Shown here: piece after piece, positions 9,409 through 20,030 of the stretch | How positions within the stretch are numbered: the first letter of the stretch is position 1 | Layout: every line of letters begins with the position of its first letter | DNA from: Flaveria trinervia | Taxonomy: Eukaryota; Streptophyta; Magnoliopsida; Asterales; Asteraceae | NCBI GenBank assembly: GCA_025506515.1 | Contig: CM046442.1 | Coordinates: forward strand, 61,885,340-61,949,339 | DNA length: 64,000 bases | Reading direction: 5' to 3' | Notes under the pieces: model-generated | The model's database searches: none | The model's input: only the letters and a program-made list of their open reading frames with translations | Told to the model about the DNA's origin: nothing | Translations under genes and position numbers: made by a program

Positions 9409-12400
9409 GGTCATCCATATAGGTCCAATAGCTTATGGTACGTGGACAGTGGATGCTCCCGACACATGACTGGAGATCATTCCCTCCTTCATGACTTCAA
9501 GCATATACAAGGAACTACTATGACAAATGGTGAAGGATCTGTGACAAATGGGATGTTGAGCTTTGATATAGTGAACTACTGAATTTCAATCTTCTCAGCG
9601 TGTCTTAGATCTGTGACAAGAAATATTCAACCCACTTTACCGACACTCATTGCTACATTCTGAAACTAGGATTCCAAATTCTTGAAGAATGGGTTGTCCT
9701 AAAGACCCCGAGGAAGAATAACACCTATGTATTAAACTTGAATTCTAATACACCAAAAGAAGAAACATGTCTTCTATCATGTCATCGGCTTTGGCACAGA
9801 CGTTTGGGGCAAACAAACTTTAAAAACATGAACATATTGTCAAATGAAACCATGTCATCGGTCTACCCCAAAAAGAATTTAATTTTGTTGATCACTGTTC
9901 AGCGTGCCTCAAAAGGAAACAACATAAATCTTCCCATAAACTAAAGCTTATGAACACAAACAATACTCCATTGAAGCTACTTCATATGGATCTTTTTGGA
10001 CCAATTGGAAAGAAACAGTATTGTTTAGTGATCATTGATGACTTTTCAAGACTTACATCGGTTTTATTCTTACTTCCTAAAAATGAAGCATCCCAAATAA
10101 TAAAAGATTTTATCACAAAAATTGAAAACCAACTTGATCATAAGGTCAAAACAATAAGAAGTGATAATGGAACAGAGTTTAAAATGAAGATATGAGTTCC
10201 TTTTGTGCAACCAAAGGCATTGCTTATCAATTTAATGCAGCTAGAACTCCTCAACAAAATAGGATAGCTAAAAGGAGAAATAGAACACTGATTGAAGCAG
10301 CAAGAACAATGCTAGTCAATGCTAAATTGCCAATTATCTTCTGGGCAGAAGCAGTTAACACATCGTGCTTTGTGCAAAATAGAACTTTGATTGTAAAACA
10401 AAACAACATGAATCCTTATGAACTATTGTTTCACAAAAAACCATTTATTGGATTTTTCAAGTCATTTGATAGTCCTATCTCAATATTAAACACCAGAGAC
10501 TATTTGGGAAAATTTTCATCTAAGTCTGATGAAGGATTCTTTGTAGGTTATTCCTCAGTTTCAAAAGCTTATAGAGTGTTTAATCCTAGACTAAACATTA
10601 TTGATGAATCAATAAATGTTCAATTCAAGGAACATTCATTTCCCAAATCTACAAATGGTCCCGACTGGTTGTTTGATATTGACTCATTTACAAAATCTTT
10701 TGATCAATTTCATTTGTCTTATGTAGGAAATATACCTTCAGCTGAACCTCATTCGGGAGTAGAAAGAAGAAATGACTTTCCAATGGTTCCTCTAACCTTT
10801 TTGGAATAACTAAGTGAAGATGTTCCACTACAAGTTGATCCTGTTAGACAACCATCTCAAAATCAAAGTGTTTCAACTGAAGTTGGTCCCAGCTTGTTAC
10901 CATCACATTCAGAAGACCCATTAACTGAGGTCAGAAATCAAGATCAAGCTACTCCTCTAGCTGAAACAGAAAGAACATCAAATGATGGAAGCAATCAAAG
11001 TGTTGCTAATGCTGAAGCAGTCACAGAAATATAATCAGATTATCTTCATAATTCTCCAATAGTACAATATGAAGGTGCCTCTCACCATGATGATCTGAAT
11101 GTCTCTAATCTTGATGTAACAATTGTTGGTGACTCAATTCCAACCACCAGAATACACAAGAATCATCCAGTAGAAAGCCTTATTAGTGAACTCAATGAAA
11201 GGGTGACAAGAAGCAAGTCAAGTATTGCAAACATCTGTTTGTTCTCATTCTTTCTTTGTCAAACAGAACCCAAAAACATCAAAGAGGCTCTTCAAGACAA
11301 TAGTTGGATTGAAGCAATGCAAGAAGAATTGTTGCAGTTCAAGAAGCAAGAAGTATGGCAACTGGTAGATCTTCCCGAAGGACAATACCTTATCGGTACC
11401 AGATGGTTGTATAGAAACAAAACTAATGATAGAGGAATTGTCATCAGAAACAAAGCAAGACTGGTGGCATAGTGGTATACATAAGAAGATGGAATTAACT
11501 ATGACAAAGTGTTTGCACCTGTTGTCAGATTAGAAACAATAAGAATCTTTCTTGCATACTCAACATCCATGAAGTTCACTGTTGATCAAATGGTTGTAAA
11601 GTGTGCTTTCTTGTATGGAAAGATTGTTGAATAAGTCTATGTGAGTCAACCACCTAGCTTTGAAGATCCTGAATTTCCTCACAGGGTTTACAAGCTTGAC
11701 AAAGCCTCGTATGGTCTTCACCAAGCCCCAAGAAAGTGGTACGAGACTCTATCATCTTTCCTTCTTGAAAATGGGTATGATCAGAATCTCTTCAGAAAAA
11801 GAAAAAGAAAAAGAAAAGACATGTTGCTGGTCCAGATCTATGTGGATGATATCTTTTTTGGCTCAACAAATAAGCTACTCTGCAAGATTTTGAAGATCGC
11901 ATGCATTAAAAATTCCAAATGAGTGCAATGGGGGAACTCACATTCTTTCTAGGAGTGCAAGTCCAACAGATGGCAGATGGAATCTTCATTAATCAATCAA
12001 AATACGTGGAAACAATGTTGAAGAAATTCCACCTTGCTGACTGTCAGTCCATTAGAACACCTATTGATACTAAAGTGAAGATAGGACCTGATCTAGAAGG
12101 CAAATCAGTGGATCAGACTCACTATGGATCAATGATTAGTTCAGTTATGTATCTAATAGCTAGTAGGCCTGACATTATGTTTGGTGTTTGTGTGTGTGCC
12201 AGATATCAAGTAGATCCCAAGGAATCTCATGTGAATGCTTTCAAAAGGATATTCAGATATCTCAAGGGAAAGCCTGTTCTTGGATTGGGTATCCAAAGGA
12301 AGGAGATTTCAATCTATATGCCCTCACTGACAGTGATTATAGGGGATGCAATTTCAATAAGAAGTCCATTTCTGGTGGTTGTCAATTTTTTGGAACAAAC

Positions 12401-12778
12401 TGGTCTCCTGGCAATGCAAGAAGCAAACAAATGTATCTATTTCAATAGTAGAAGCTGAGTACATTGCAACATCAGCTTGTTGCTCTCATGTTCTTTGGAT
12501 TGAAAGCCAGATGCTTGATTATGGTTTTAACTTCTTGCATACTCCAATTCACATTGACAACACAGCAGCTATTTTTATCACAAATAATCCAGTTCAGCAC
12601 TAAAAAACAAAACATATTGAAATTAGATATCACTTTTTTAGAGACTGTGCTGAAAAGGGTTAATCAAATTGATTCAAGTTCCCACTGAAAATCAATTGGC
12701 TGATTTATTCACCAAGGCATTTGAACCTAGTAGGTTTGAATTCCTATTTCAATCAATTCGTATGATTAACCTTGAATA
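9409..12778 (+). pseudogene. Decayed pol of copia C
   Basis: Protease begins SLWYVDSGCSRHMTGD near 9430. The pre-integrase finger has LWHRRLGQTNFKNMN near 9793. The integrase core has HMDLFGPIG near 9981 and IRSDNGTEF near 10156, but the third catalytic residue is Lys instead of Glu (AAA at 10270-10272). RT starts near 11300 (WIEAMQEELLQFKKQ), with Y-V-D-D at 11839-11850. An (AAAAAG) microsatellite at 11794-11818 inserts a run of Lys/Arg just before it. RNase H ends near 12778 (FEFLFQSIRMINLE). Stops and frameshifts occur throughout (for example 9580, 10195, 11470, 12456). Nonfunctional by both integrase mutation and stops. Confidence 0.85.
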
Positions 12779-13087
12779 AAATCAAACAAAACATAAAATA
12801 CAATTTAAAATTTTTAGAAAATTACAAAAAGAAGTCAATTTTGATGAAGAAAAAGATCTACATACCGTGGGAAATGATATAATTAAGTCGTTATATCATT
12901 CACTATGCTTAATTCAAAATTTATAAGACTAACATGACTTACCTGATAATGGGTAGGCTCAACTTAGAAGAGAAGATATATGCTGTGATGAATTAAAATC
13001 TTATTTAATGGTAAAACACTCATCTCAGAGTACATGTATTTATTGGCTTATCTAAGTGGATGTGTGTAGTAACCTAAACACACCAAG
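12779..13087 (+). other. 3' non-coding DNA of copia C, proximal part
   Basis: AT-rich DNA after the RNase H stop with no convincing ORF. It ends with CCAAG (13083-13087), the left target duplication of gypsy element 2. Confidence 0.6.
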
Positions 13088-15063
13088 TGTAACACCCGGT
13101 TATTCTATTAAAGTAAATAAAAGAAGGAAACATCAATAAACCCAAGTTGAGGGGTTAAAAATTTAAAAGGGGACCAAAGTACAAAAAAGTTGGTGTAAAG
13201 GTGGGCATGACCGCCCACCCTCTTTTCACATCACTTTTCATTCGGTTCGAGAGAGAGGGAGAGCAGAAAACTTTTGGTTGAAGAGGAAGAAGAAGAAGAG
13301 GCTGAATTAAAGGTAAGAATTCAAAGTTTCTAAGTGTTCATGTTGGGTTTTGTCTCGGTTATATGCTTATGTGTTTGTGTGTTTGTTCGTATGTGTGTTC
13401 GTGTGTGTGTTTGGTGGGTTTTAGGTGTTTGAACTCATTTGCATACGGGTTAGGAGGAAGATACACCCAAAGTTGCACCAGGTGAGTTTCTAGACCCCGG
13501 TTTTACTTGTTTTAAACTCTTCTTCGAGGCTGAAAATGTATTAAAATGGTTTTTATTATGTTTATGTATGTATACCCGTATGTATTATGCATGTTTGATG
13601 ATAATTCTTAGATGCTTATAGGTTGTTCATGTTTAGAATAGTCTTGGTAAGCTTAGAACAAATAGGCTTGATGTTTGGGTTCGAAAATATCCTAGAAACA
13701 TGTTGAGCAGAAGGTTCATGCGCCTAAATAAGGCTCATGCGCCTGGAAATGCCTTAGAAATGTTTTAAGTGTAACTCATGCGTCTGAACAGTGGTTCATG
13801 TGCCTAGAATATTAGTCAGATGACTAAGTGTAGGGCCATGCGCCCCAATAGTGTCCATGCGACCGAATGGCCCATGCGCCTAAGTATCCATACGTCTGAA
13901 TGGCCCATGTGCCTAAGTATCCATACGTTTGAATAGCCCATGCGCCTGAATAGTTCATGCACCTAAGTGTTAAAGCGGTTAAGTGTTGGCTGATGCGCCT
14001 ACATAGTGATGAAGCGCTCAAATAGTGGTGAAGCGCCCAAACAGGGCTCATGCGCCCAAATAGTATTGGTGCGCCTAAACACTTAGAATTTATTACAAAA
14101 TTTTTGGGAGTCTGTGCTATTAGGGTTTTAACCAAGGTTTTACTAGGACTTATTAATACTTAGTTTCATGCATGATTATGACTGTTTTATGATTGTTCCC
14201 TATTATTATTATTACTATTAGTGTATGACTTTACGTGGTGTGTTTATTATCGTAACGTAAAGTATTACTAATAATAATAAAGCGAAAGATCAATGAAGAA
14301 GAGAAGTGGAACTTAAATAAAATGTTAACAAGTCTTGCAAGCTTATAGGAGGTGCACGACCATGTTGTCGTTAGCTCAACTGTGATGCGGGTTAGCTACC
14401 CTATTATGCACACGGGGCCAGTCAATTGAGATTGGCGGACCTTTGCAGCGTACCTTAAGTGACTGGGCCGGCCTTGTATACAGTAATCAGAGCCCATTAA
14501 GGGACCAGAGGGCCCATCACCAGTTTCCCCCGCGCATATAGTTTAGGGTATTGCTCATTGGTCCACATAGATAGTGAAAGATAAAGATAAAAGAGTACAG
14601 AATAAACAAGGCATACAGTAAAGAGAAGAAGCATTATCTGGTTGTATAGTTAATGCGTGCTCACATATAAAAAAATTAAATTTCATAAAAAGAGTATTTT
14701 CATATGTATACCTTACAGAAAACATTTTATTACTTTTAAAACTAGAACTCACTCAGCAACGCTGATTTTTATACATTTTCAATTGGCAGGTAAACATTGC
14801 TGAGGATGGCACGAGGGTGAAGCTATTCGGCAGGAAAAGACTGACATCCATTCATACTTGTTATTGTTGTTGTTTTATAATGCAATTAAACAATTCTTTT
14901 GTATTCGGTTAAACAATAGTGTATTGCTCAACAACAATGTTTTTAATGAAATGAATAGCTTTTGTTAAAATAATTTCGTTGCTTAAGCTTGTAAATTTAT
15001 AATGTTTAATGTATATAATGCTGTGAATGACCAACTGTGAGGTCTCTGGGAACGGGGCTTACA
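13088..15063 (+). repeat. 5' LTR of gypsy element 2
   Basis: TGTAACACCCGG to GGGGCTTACA, 1976 bp. Near the start a small stem GTGGGC/GCCCAC lies at 13201-13218. The central 13710-14070 region holds the word array described separately. The right part has blocks shared with the gypsy A LTR (AACTAGAACTCACTCAGC near 14740). A GAGGATGGCACGAGG block lies at about 14801. The TGTG microsatellite near 13370-13410 is present in the 3' LTR too. Confidence 0.95.
13711..14070 (+). repeat. CATGCGCCT word array in the 5' LTR of element 2
   Basis: About 17 degenerate copies of CATGCGCCTRAA in one orientation, spaced by 15-30 nt, beginning TTCATGCGCCTAAATA at 13716. Variants: CATGCGTCT, CATGTGCCT, CATACGTCT, GAAGCGCCC, GATGCGCCT. 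The 3' LTR has the same series at 20655-21000 with one unit fewer. The same word, with the tail AACAG, forms arrays in copia D. Confidence 0.85.
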
Positions 15064-15066
15064 AGT

Positions 15067-15079
15067 TGGTATCAGAGCC
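15067..15079 (+). other. Primer-binding site of gypsy element 2
   Basis: TGGTATCAGAGCC, three bases after the LTR end, complementary to the 3' end of initiator methionine tRNA. The stretch 15080-15408 is an untranslated leader in which nothing further is recognisable. Confidence 0.93.
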
Positions 15080-15408
15080 AAAGTTTAAGAGAATTGGGTT
15101 AAATAATTTTTAAAAAAACTAAACTTAAACTGAAAATGGGACAACTAGAGGGATGTCAGCCTGAGTAGCTACATGCCATCAGGTATTTTCTTTAATATTA
15201 ATCGACATTATGTGCGCATGCTATTTGATTTATGTGCTCTTAGTAGATTTAGATACTGATTAAGTCAGGAATGCTTGGGGTATGAAGAGTAAAGTAAGTG
15301 GCTAATCACAACTGGCCACTATAATTAAGGACTTATTATACTTGACATAAACTGAGTTATTACCTTGAATGACCGCGTTAGTGTTTGAATCTTATAGTGT
15401 GTTAGAGG

Positions 15409-16696
15409 ATGGCTAGACAGAAATCTTCCCAGACTCCTAGAGGTAGAGGCCGTCCACATGTGACTAAGAGTAGTGCTAAGGCTCTTGAGACAACCCATGA
15501 GAACCCTGAGGCTCATGGCCTGAGCGAAGAGAATGAGAATGCTAGCTTGAATGCCTCAGCTAGGGAGGCGATTGCCGATGAAGTACACCAGGTCATGTAG
15601 ATAGTCTTACCGTCTGTGGTGACTGAAGTCATCAGGGCTGTGAGAAGCGAGGGAAAGAAGGAGAAGGAGACTAGAAAGGGATCAACGGGCAAGGGAAACA
15701 AAAGGGAGGAGGAACAACCGGAGCCTGAGACTGTGTTTTCCGATAAGGAGGAGGATGATGTAGTGGGGGTAGCGACCAGAGGGTGCATTTATGGGGCGTT
15801 CCAAAGGTGTAAGCCCCCGACTTTTGATGGCAATGGCAATGCTGCTGCCGCTCACCGCTAGGTGAGGGAGATAGAGGCAGTCTTGGAAATCAGTGAGTGC
15901 CACAAGAACCAGAAGGTGAAGTTCGCAACTCACTCTTTCGTTGATTCAACACTGTGTTTGTGAGACAATATTGTCCAAGCTGAGGGTCCAGAGCCATCGG
16001 GAAAATGCGATGGAAGGAGTTTAAGCAGTTGGTGATCGAGGAATTCTGTCCTCACAGGGAACTTGATAAAATCGAGATGGAGTTCTTGCAACTTGAAGTG
16101 GGAACCATGACCCACCAGCAGTACACCACTAAATTCAACGAGATGGCGAGGGTGGTGTCGGATCAGGTGATGCTGGTGTCAAGAAAGATCAAGAGGTACA
16201 TCCAGGGACTGTCGGCTGACATTCGCAAGCACCTGATTGCTGCTCAGCCAGGTAATGATGATCGAGAGGAAACTGTGGAGGAGGTGAAGAAGATGAGTGG
16301 GGATGGTAAGAACTAGAATTGGAAGAGGTTTGGACGTGGTGGTTTCACTCCAAACAACAAGAAGATGGAGGTGGATGACTGTGGGGTGTCATCAAGATCA
16401 GGGCTTAAAAAGTGTGGCAGATGTGGAAGGGAGCATACCGATGAGTGCAGGATGGGAATGAATGTATGCTTCAGGTGTGGCAAGCCTGGCCACATCGCTA
16501 GAGACTGTAGGGCGCTGAAGTGCTATAACTGTGGCGGGGAGGGCCACGCGACCAAAGACTGTAAGAAGCCGAGGGCGGAGAGCTTTGGAGCGCAGAAGAA
16601 GCCGGAGGAAAGAGGGCAGAGGGAAAGTGCTAGAGCTTACACCATGACCCGGAGGAAGCCAGAGCTGATCCCGATGTCGTGTCAGGTATGTTTCTA
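15409..16696 (+). pseudogene. Decayed gag of gypsy element 2
   Basis: Start chosen at 15409 (MARQKSSQTPRGRGRP), the first ATG opening a gag-like reading after the leader. The matrix/capsid part contains QQYTTKFNEMARVV near 16110 and IKRYIQGLSADIRKHL near 16190. The nucleocapsid has a short knuckle CGRCGREHTDEC near 16411 and two standard CCHC knuckles, CFRCGKPGHIARDC (about 16468) and CYNCGGEGHATKDC (about 16522). In-frame stops occur at 15598, 15859, about 15960 and 16314. A one-base loss between 16640 and 16670 shifts the frame ahead of protease. The protein would package element RNA. Confidence 0.88.
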
Positions 16697-17158
16697 GTAA
16701 ACTAAACTTGTGCCTCTGTATTGTTTGATTCCGATGCTAGTAGGAGTTTTATTTCCACTACTTTCTGTGCTAAGTTGCCTATTAGTAGTAGAAATGTCAG
16801 TGAACCATTCCATGTAGAAACCACTATTGGTAAGTCCACTAGAATTACTGATGTGATAGAGGACTGTGCTATAGTACTGAAAGGTCATAGGTTTGCTACT
16901 AGGTTACACGTGATGCGCCTAGGTGGATTTGATGTAGTACTAGGGATGGACTGGTTAGCAAACTATGAAGCAAACATCATATGTCGCAAGAAGATGATTC
17001 GATTAGTTGCGCCCGATGGGAGTTTGGTTACGATTTATGGAGATCGCGTTACTACGATCCCGAAGGTGATTTCGATGGCGGTGGCGGGGAAGTGCATGAA
17101 ACATGGATGTAGTGCCTACTTGGCATATGTAAAAGATGTGGATGCGTCGGTACCGTAA
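16697..17158 (+). pseudogene. Protease domain of gypsy element 2, active site altered
   Basis: Retropepsin-type aspartic protease that would cut the polyprotein. The reading LFDSDASRSFIS puts D-S-D-A at 16727-16738, where the family has D-[ST]-G-A, so the active-site glycine codon has become GAT (G to A). A TAA at 16703-16705 precedes it in frame. The distal motif VVLGMDWLANYEA near 16935 is normal for the family. The frame ends at a TAA at 17156-17158, just before the linker to RT. Nonfunctional. Confidence 0.85.
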
Positions 17159-18530
17159 TTATCTGAGGTATCAGTGGTGTTCGACTTTCCGGACGTATTC
17201 CCGGAAGACTTAGCCGGCGTGCCACCGGATTGTGAGATTGAATTCCAAATTGATTTGATACCCGGTGCTCAACCCGTTGCCAAAGAACCATATCGGTTAG
17301 CTCCGACTGAGATGAAGGAACTCATGAGCCAATTGCAGGAGTTAATGAATAAGGGATTCATTCGACCGAGTATCTCTCCGTGGGGTGCTCCGGTGTTGTT
17401 TGTAAAGAAAAAGGACGGAAGTATGCGAATGTGCATTGACTATCGAGAGCTGAACAAGGTGATGGTGAAGAATCGGTACCCGTTACCAAGGATTGATGAC
17501 TTGATCGACCAGCTCCAAGGTGCCAGTTGGTACTCAAGGATAGATCTACGATCTGGCTACTATCAATTGAAGGTGAAGGAACAAGATATTCCTAAGACAG
17601 CTTTCTGTACGCGTTATGGATACTACGAGTTCCTCGTTATGTCTTTTAGTCTAACTAACACGCCAGTTGCCTTTATGGATTTGATGAATCGAGTGTACCG
17701 GCCGATGTTGGATAGATCCGTGATTGTGTTCATTGATGATATCCTGATCTACTCAAAGAGCGAAGAAGAGCATGCCGGTCACATTCGGGAGGTGTTGGAG
17801 ACATTAAGAAAGGAGAAGTTGTATGCCAAATTCTCCAAGTGCGCGTTTTGGTTGTGCGAAGTTCAATTCTTAGGTCATGTGGTGAATCCTGATGGAATCA
17901 TGGTGGACCCGACAAAGGTGGAGGCGGTTATTCAATGGAAGTCACCGAAGACGCCATCCGAGATTCGTAGCTTATTGGGTTTGGCGAGCTACTACAGAAG
18001 ATTTATCCAAGACTTTTCCAAGATTGTTTCTCCACTAACCAAGTTGACCTGAAAGGATGTAAAGTTTATATGGGGTCAAGCTCAAGAGAAGGCGTTCGAT
18101 GAACTGAAGGTGAGGTTGACTCAAGCTCCGGTTCTGTCATTACCCGATGGAAGTGAAGATCTGGTGGTTTATTCTGATGCTTCCTACTTGGGGTTAGGGT
18201 GCGTGTTAATGTAGAGAGGAAGGCTATAGCCTATGCATCCCGATAGTTGAAGGTTCATGAGGTCAATTACCCTACTCATGGCTTGGAGCTAGCAGCCATG
18301 GTCTTTGCACTAAAGATTTGGAGGCACTATCTGTACGGGACGAAGTGCATCATTTTCACCGACCACAAGAGCTTGAAGTACTTCTTCAAGCAAAAAGATC
18401 TGAACATGAGGCAGAGAAGATGGTTGGAGCTCATAAAAGATTATGTTTGCGAGATCCATTACCATCCGGGCAAGGCTAACGTGGTGGCTGATGCCCTTAG
18501 TCGGAAAGAGAGGCCCAAGCTGATTCGGGT
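17159..18530 (+). pseudogene. RT and RNase H of gypsy element 2
   Basis: RT reads openly from 17174 to 18052: VFPEDLAGVPPD, ISPWGAPVLFVKKKDGSMRM, CIDYRELNK, and the catalytic F-I-D-D at 17729-17740, then FLGHVVNPDGI. A TGA at 18050-18052 interrupts the link to RNase H. RNase H has VVYSDASYLGLGC near 18167, a TAG at 18212-18214 shared with gypsy A, another TAG at 18244, FTDHKSLKYFF near 18355 and ANVVADALSRK near 18476. The RT catalytic residues are intact, so the loss here is by stops only. Confidence 0.88.
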
Positions 18531-19992
18531 GAAAGCATATCAGCTGATCATGACCTCTGATGTGATGAAGCAAGTCAAAGAGTTTCAAGATGAGGCACTG
18601 AAGGAAGATCATCTTAACTCTGAGAGGATGAGAGGTCTGGTTAGGGAATTGGGTGAAAACACACTTGGTGTTAAAACTCGATTTGGACGGGTGTGGATTC
18701 CTCGTTTTGGGGATCTACGGGTGAAGATTATGGATGAACCTCACAAGACTCGATACTCCATTCATCCTGGTCCCACGAAAATGTATCAAGATATGAAGAA
18801 AGATTATTGGTGGCCGGGTATGAAGCGCGATGTGGTAGGGTATGTGAGTAAGTGCCTTACTTGCTTACAGGTGAAGGCCGAACATCATAAGCCGTATGAG
18901 AAGATTCAACCTTTGGATATACCGGAATGGAAGTGGGAGCACATCACCATGGATTTCATTACGAAGCTGCCGCGTACTCCGAAAGGGTACGATGCCATAT
19001 GGGTGATTGTTGATCGTCTGACGAAGAGTGCTCACTTTCTACCAATCCACGAGACATATTCATATGAGAGGTTGGCTGACCTATTCATCAGGGAAAGTGT
19101 AACTCGTCATGGTGTTCCGGTATCTATTGTGTCTGATCGCGACACCCGGTTTACATCTAAATTTTGGAAGAAGTTCCATGAAGCCATGGGGACGAGGTTA
19201 CATATTAGCATGGCTTATCATCCCCAAACTAATGGTCAGTCAGAAAAGACCATTCAGTCATTGGAAGACATGCTTCGGGCATGTGTGATTGATTTTGGGG
19301 GAAGTTGGGATGACCACCTACCGTTAGCCAAATTCTCCTACAACAACAGCTATCATGCCAGCATTGGTATGCCACCCTATGAGATGCTATACGGTAGGAG
19401 ATGCAGAACACCCATTTGTTGGGGTGATATTGGTCAGAAGGAATTGGGGAGCGTCAAGGTAATCGAGGCTACGACTGAGAAGCTTGAGAAGTTTAAAGCC
19501 TTCATGAAGGCAGCCAAAGATAGACAGAAGTCGTATGCTAATAAACGACGCAGACCGATTGAGTTCTAGGTGGGTGAACGGGTTATGTTGAAGGTCTCAC
19601 CTTGGAAGGGTATTATCCGATTCAGGAAGTGGGGCAAGTTGAGCCCAAGGTATATAGGCCCTTTTCGAATCATTGCTCGAGTAGGAGAGGTGGCCTATAG
19701 ATTGGAGTTACTAGATGAGTTAAGTGGAATTCACCCGACATTCCATGTGTCTCATCTGAGAAAGTGCTTAGCTGATGAAGACATGATTATCCCACTGGAG
19801 GATATCAAAGTAGACGAAAGGCTCAATTATGTGGAGCAACCAGTGGCAATCATCGATAGAAAAGAGAAGATGCTAAGAAATAAAGTGGTTCCTCTTGTGC
19901 GTGTACAGTGGAAGCACATGAAGGGATCCGAATCTACATGGGAGGCTGAGTAGGAGATGAGGCAGCATTACCCTCGTCTGTTTGAGGAATAA
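18531..19992 (+). pseudogene. Integrase and chromodomain-like tail of gypsy element 2
   Basis: Open from 18247 to 19569. The H-H-C-C finger has HKTRYSIHPGPTKMYQ and CLTCLQVKAEHH (near 18853). The D,D,E core has HITMDFITKLP (near 18941), VSIVSDRDTRFTSKF and YHPQTNGQSEKTIQSLED (near 19216). A TAG at 19567-19569 interrupts; gypsy A has AAG there. After it come VMLKVSPWKGII and RLELLDELSGIHPTFHVSH, then the C-terminal VRVQWKHMKGSESTWEAE before a TAG at 19951-19953; the frame ends at 19990-19992. This tail is the chromodomain position, presumed to guide insertion into heterochromatin. Confidence 0.88.
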
Positions 19993-20018
19993 CAGGTTTC
20001 GGGGATGAAACCTATATA

Positions 20019-20030
20019 AGGGGGTGGACT
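20019..20030 (+). other. Polypurine tract of gypsy element 2
   Basis: AGGGGGTGGACT directly before the 3' LTR start TGTAACACCC at 20031, the plus-strand primer site. Confidence 0.8.

Larger units (their letters stand above)
8744..13087 (+). mobile_element. Copia element C, main part
   Basis: Plus-strand Ty1/copia internal region: gag tail with a zinc-knuckle array, protease, integrase, RT, RNase H and 3' non-coding DNA. The left side is cut by copia B. The right side is cut by gypsy element 2 and resumes at 21987. Its sequence is closest to copia D in this window (same triple knuckle, same gag-protease junction, same distance from pol to an internal PPT), but clearly diverged from it. No LTR of C itself can be assigned. 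Confidence 0.8.

Noticed and set aside
15067..15079. TGGTATCAGAGCC as part of a tRNA gene
   Set aside because: It is the primer-binding site next to an LTR end; no cloverleaf surrounds it here or at 7884, 38147 or 53122.
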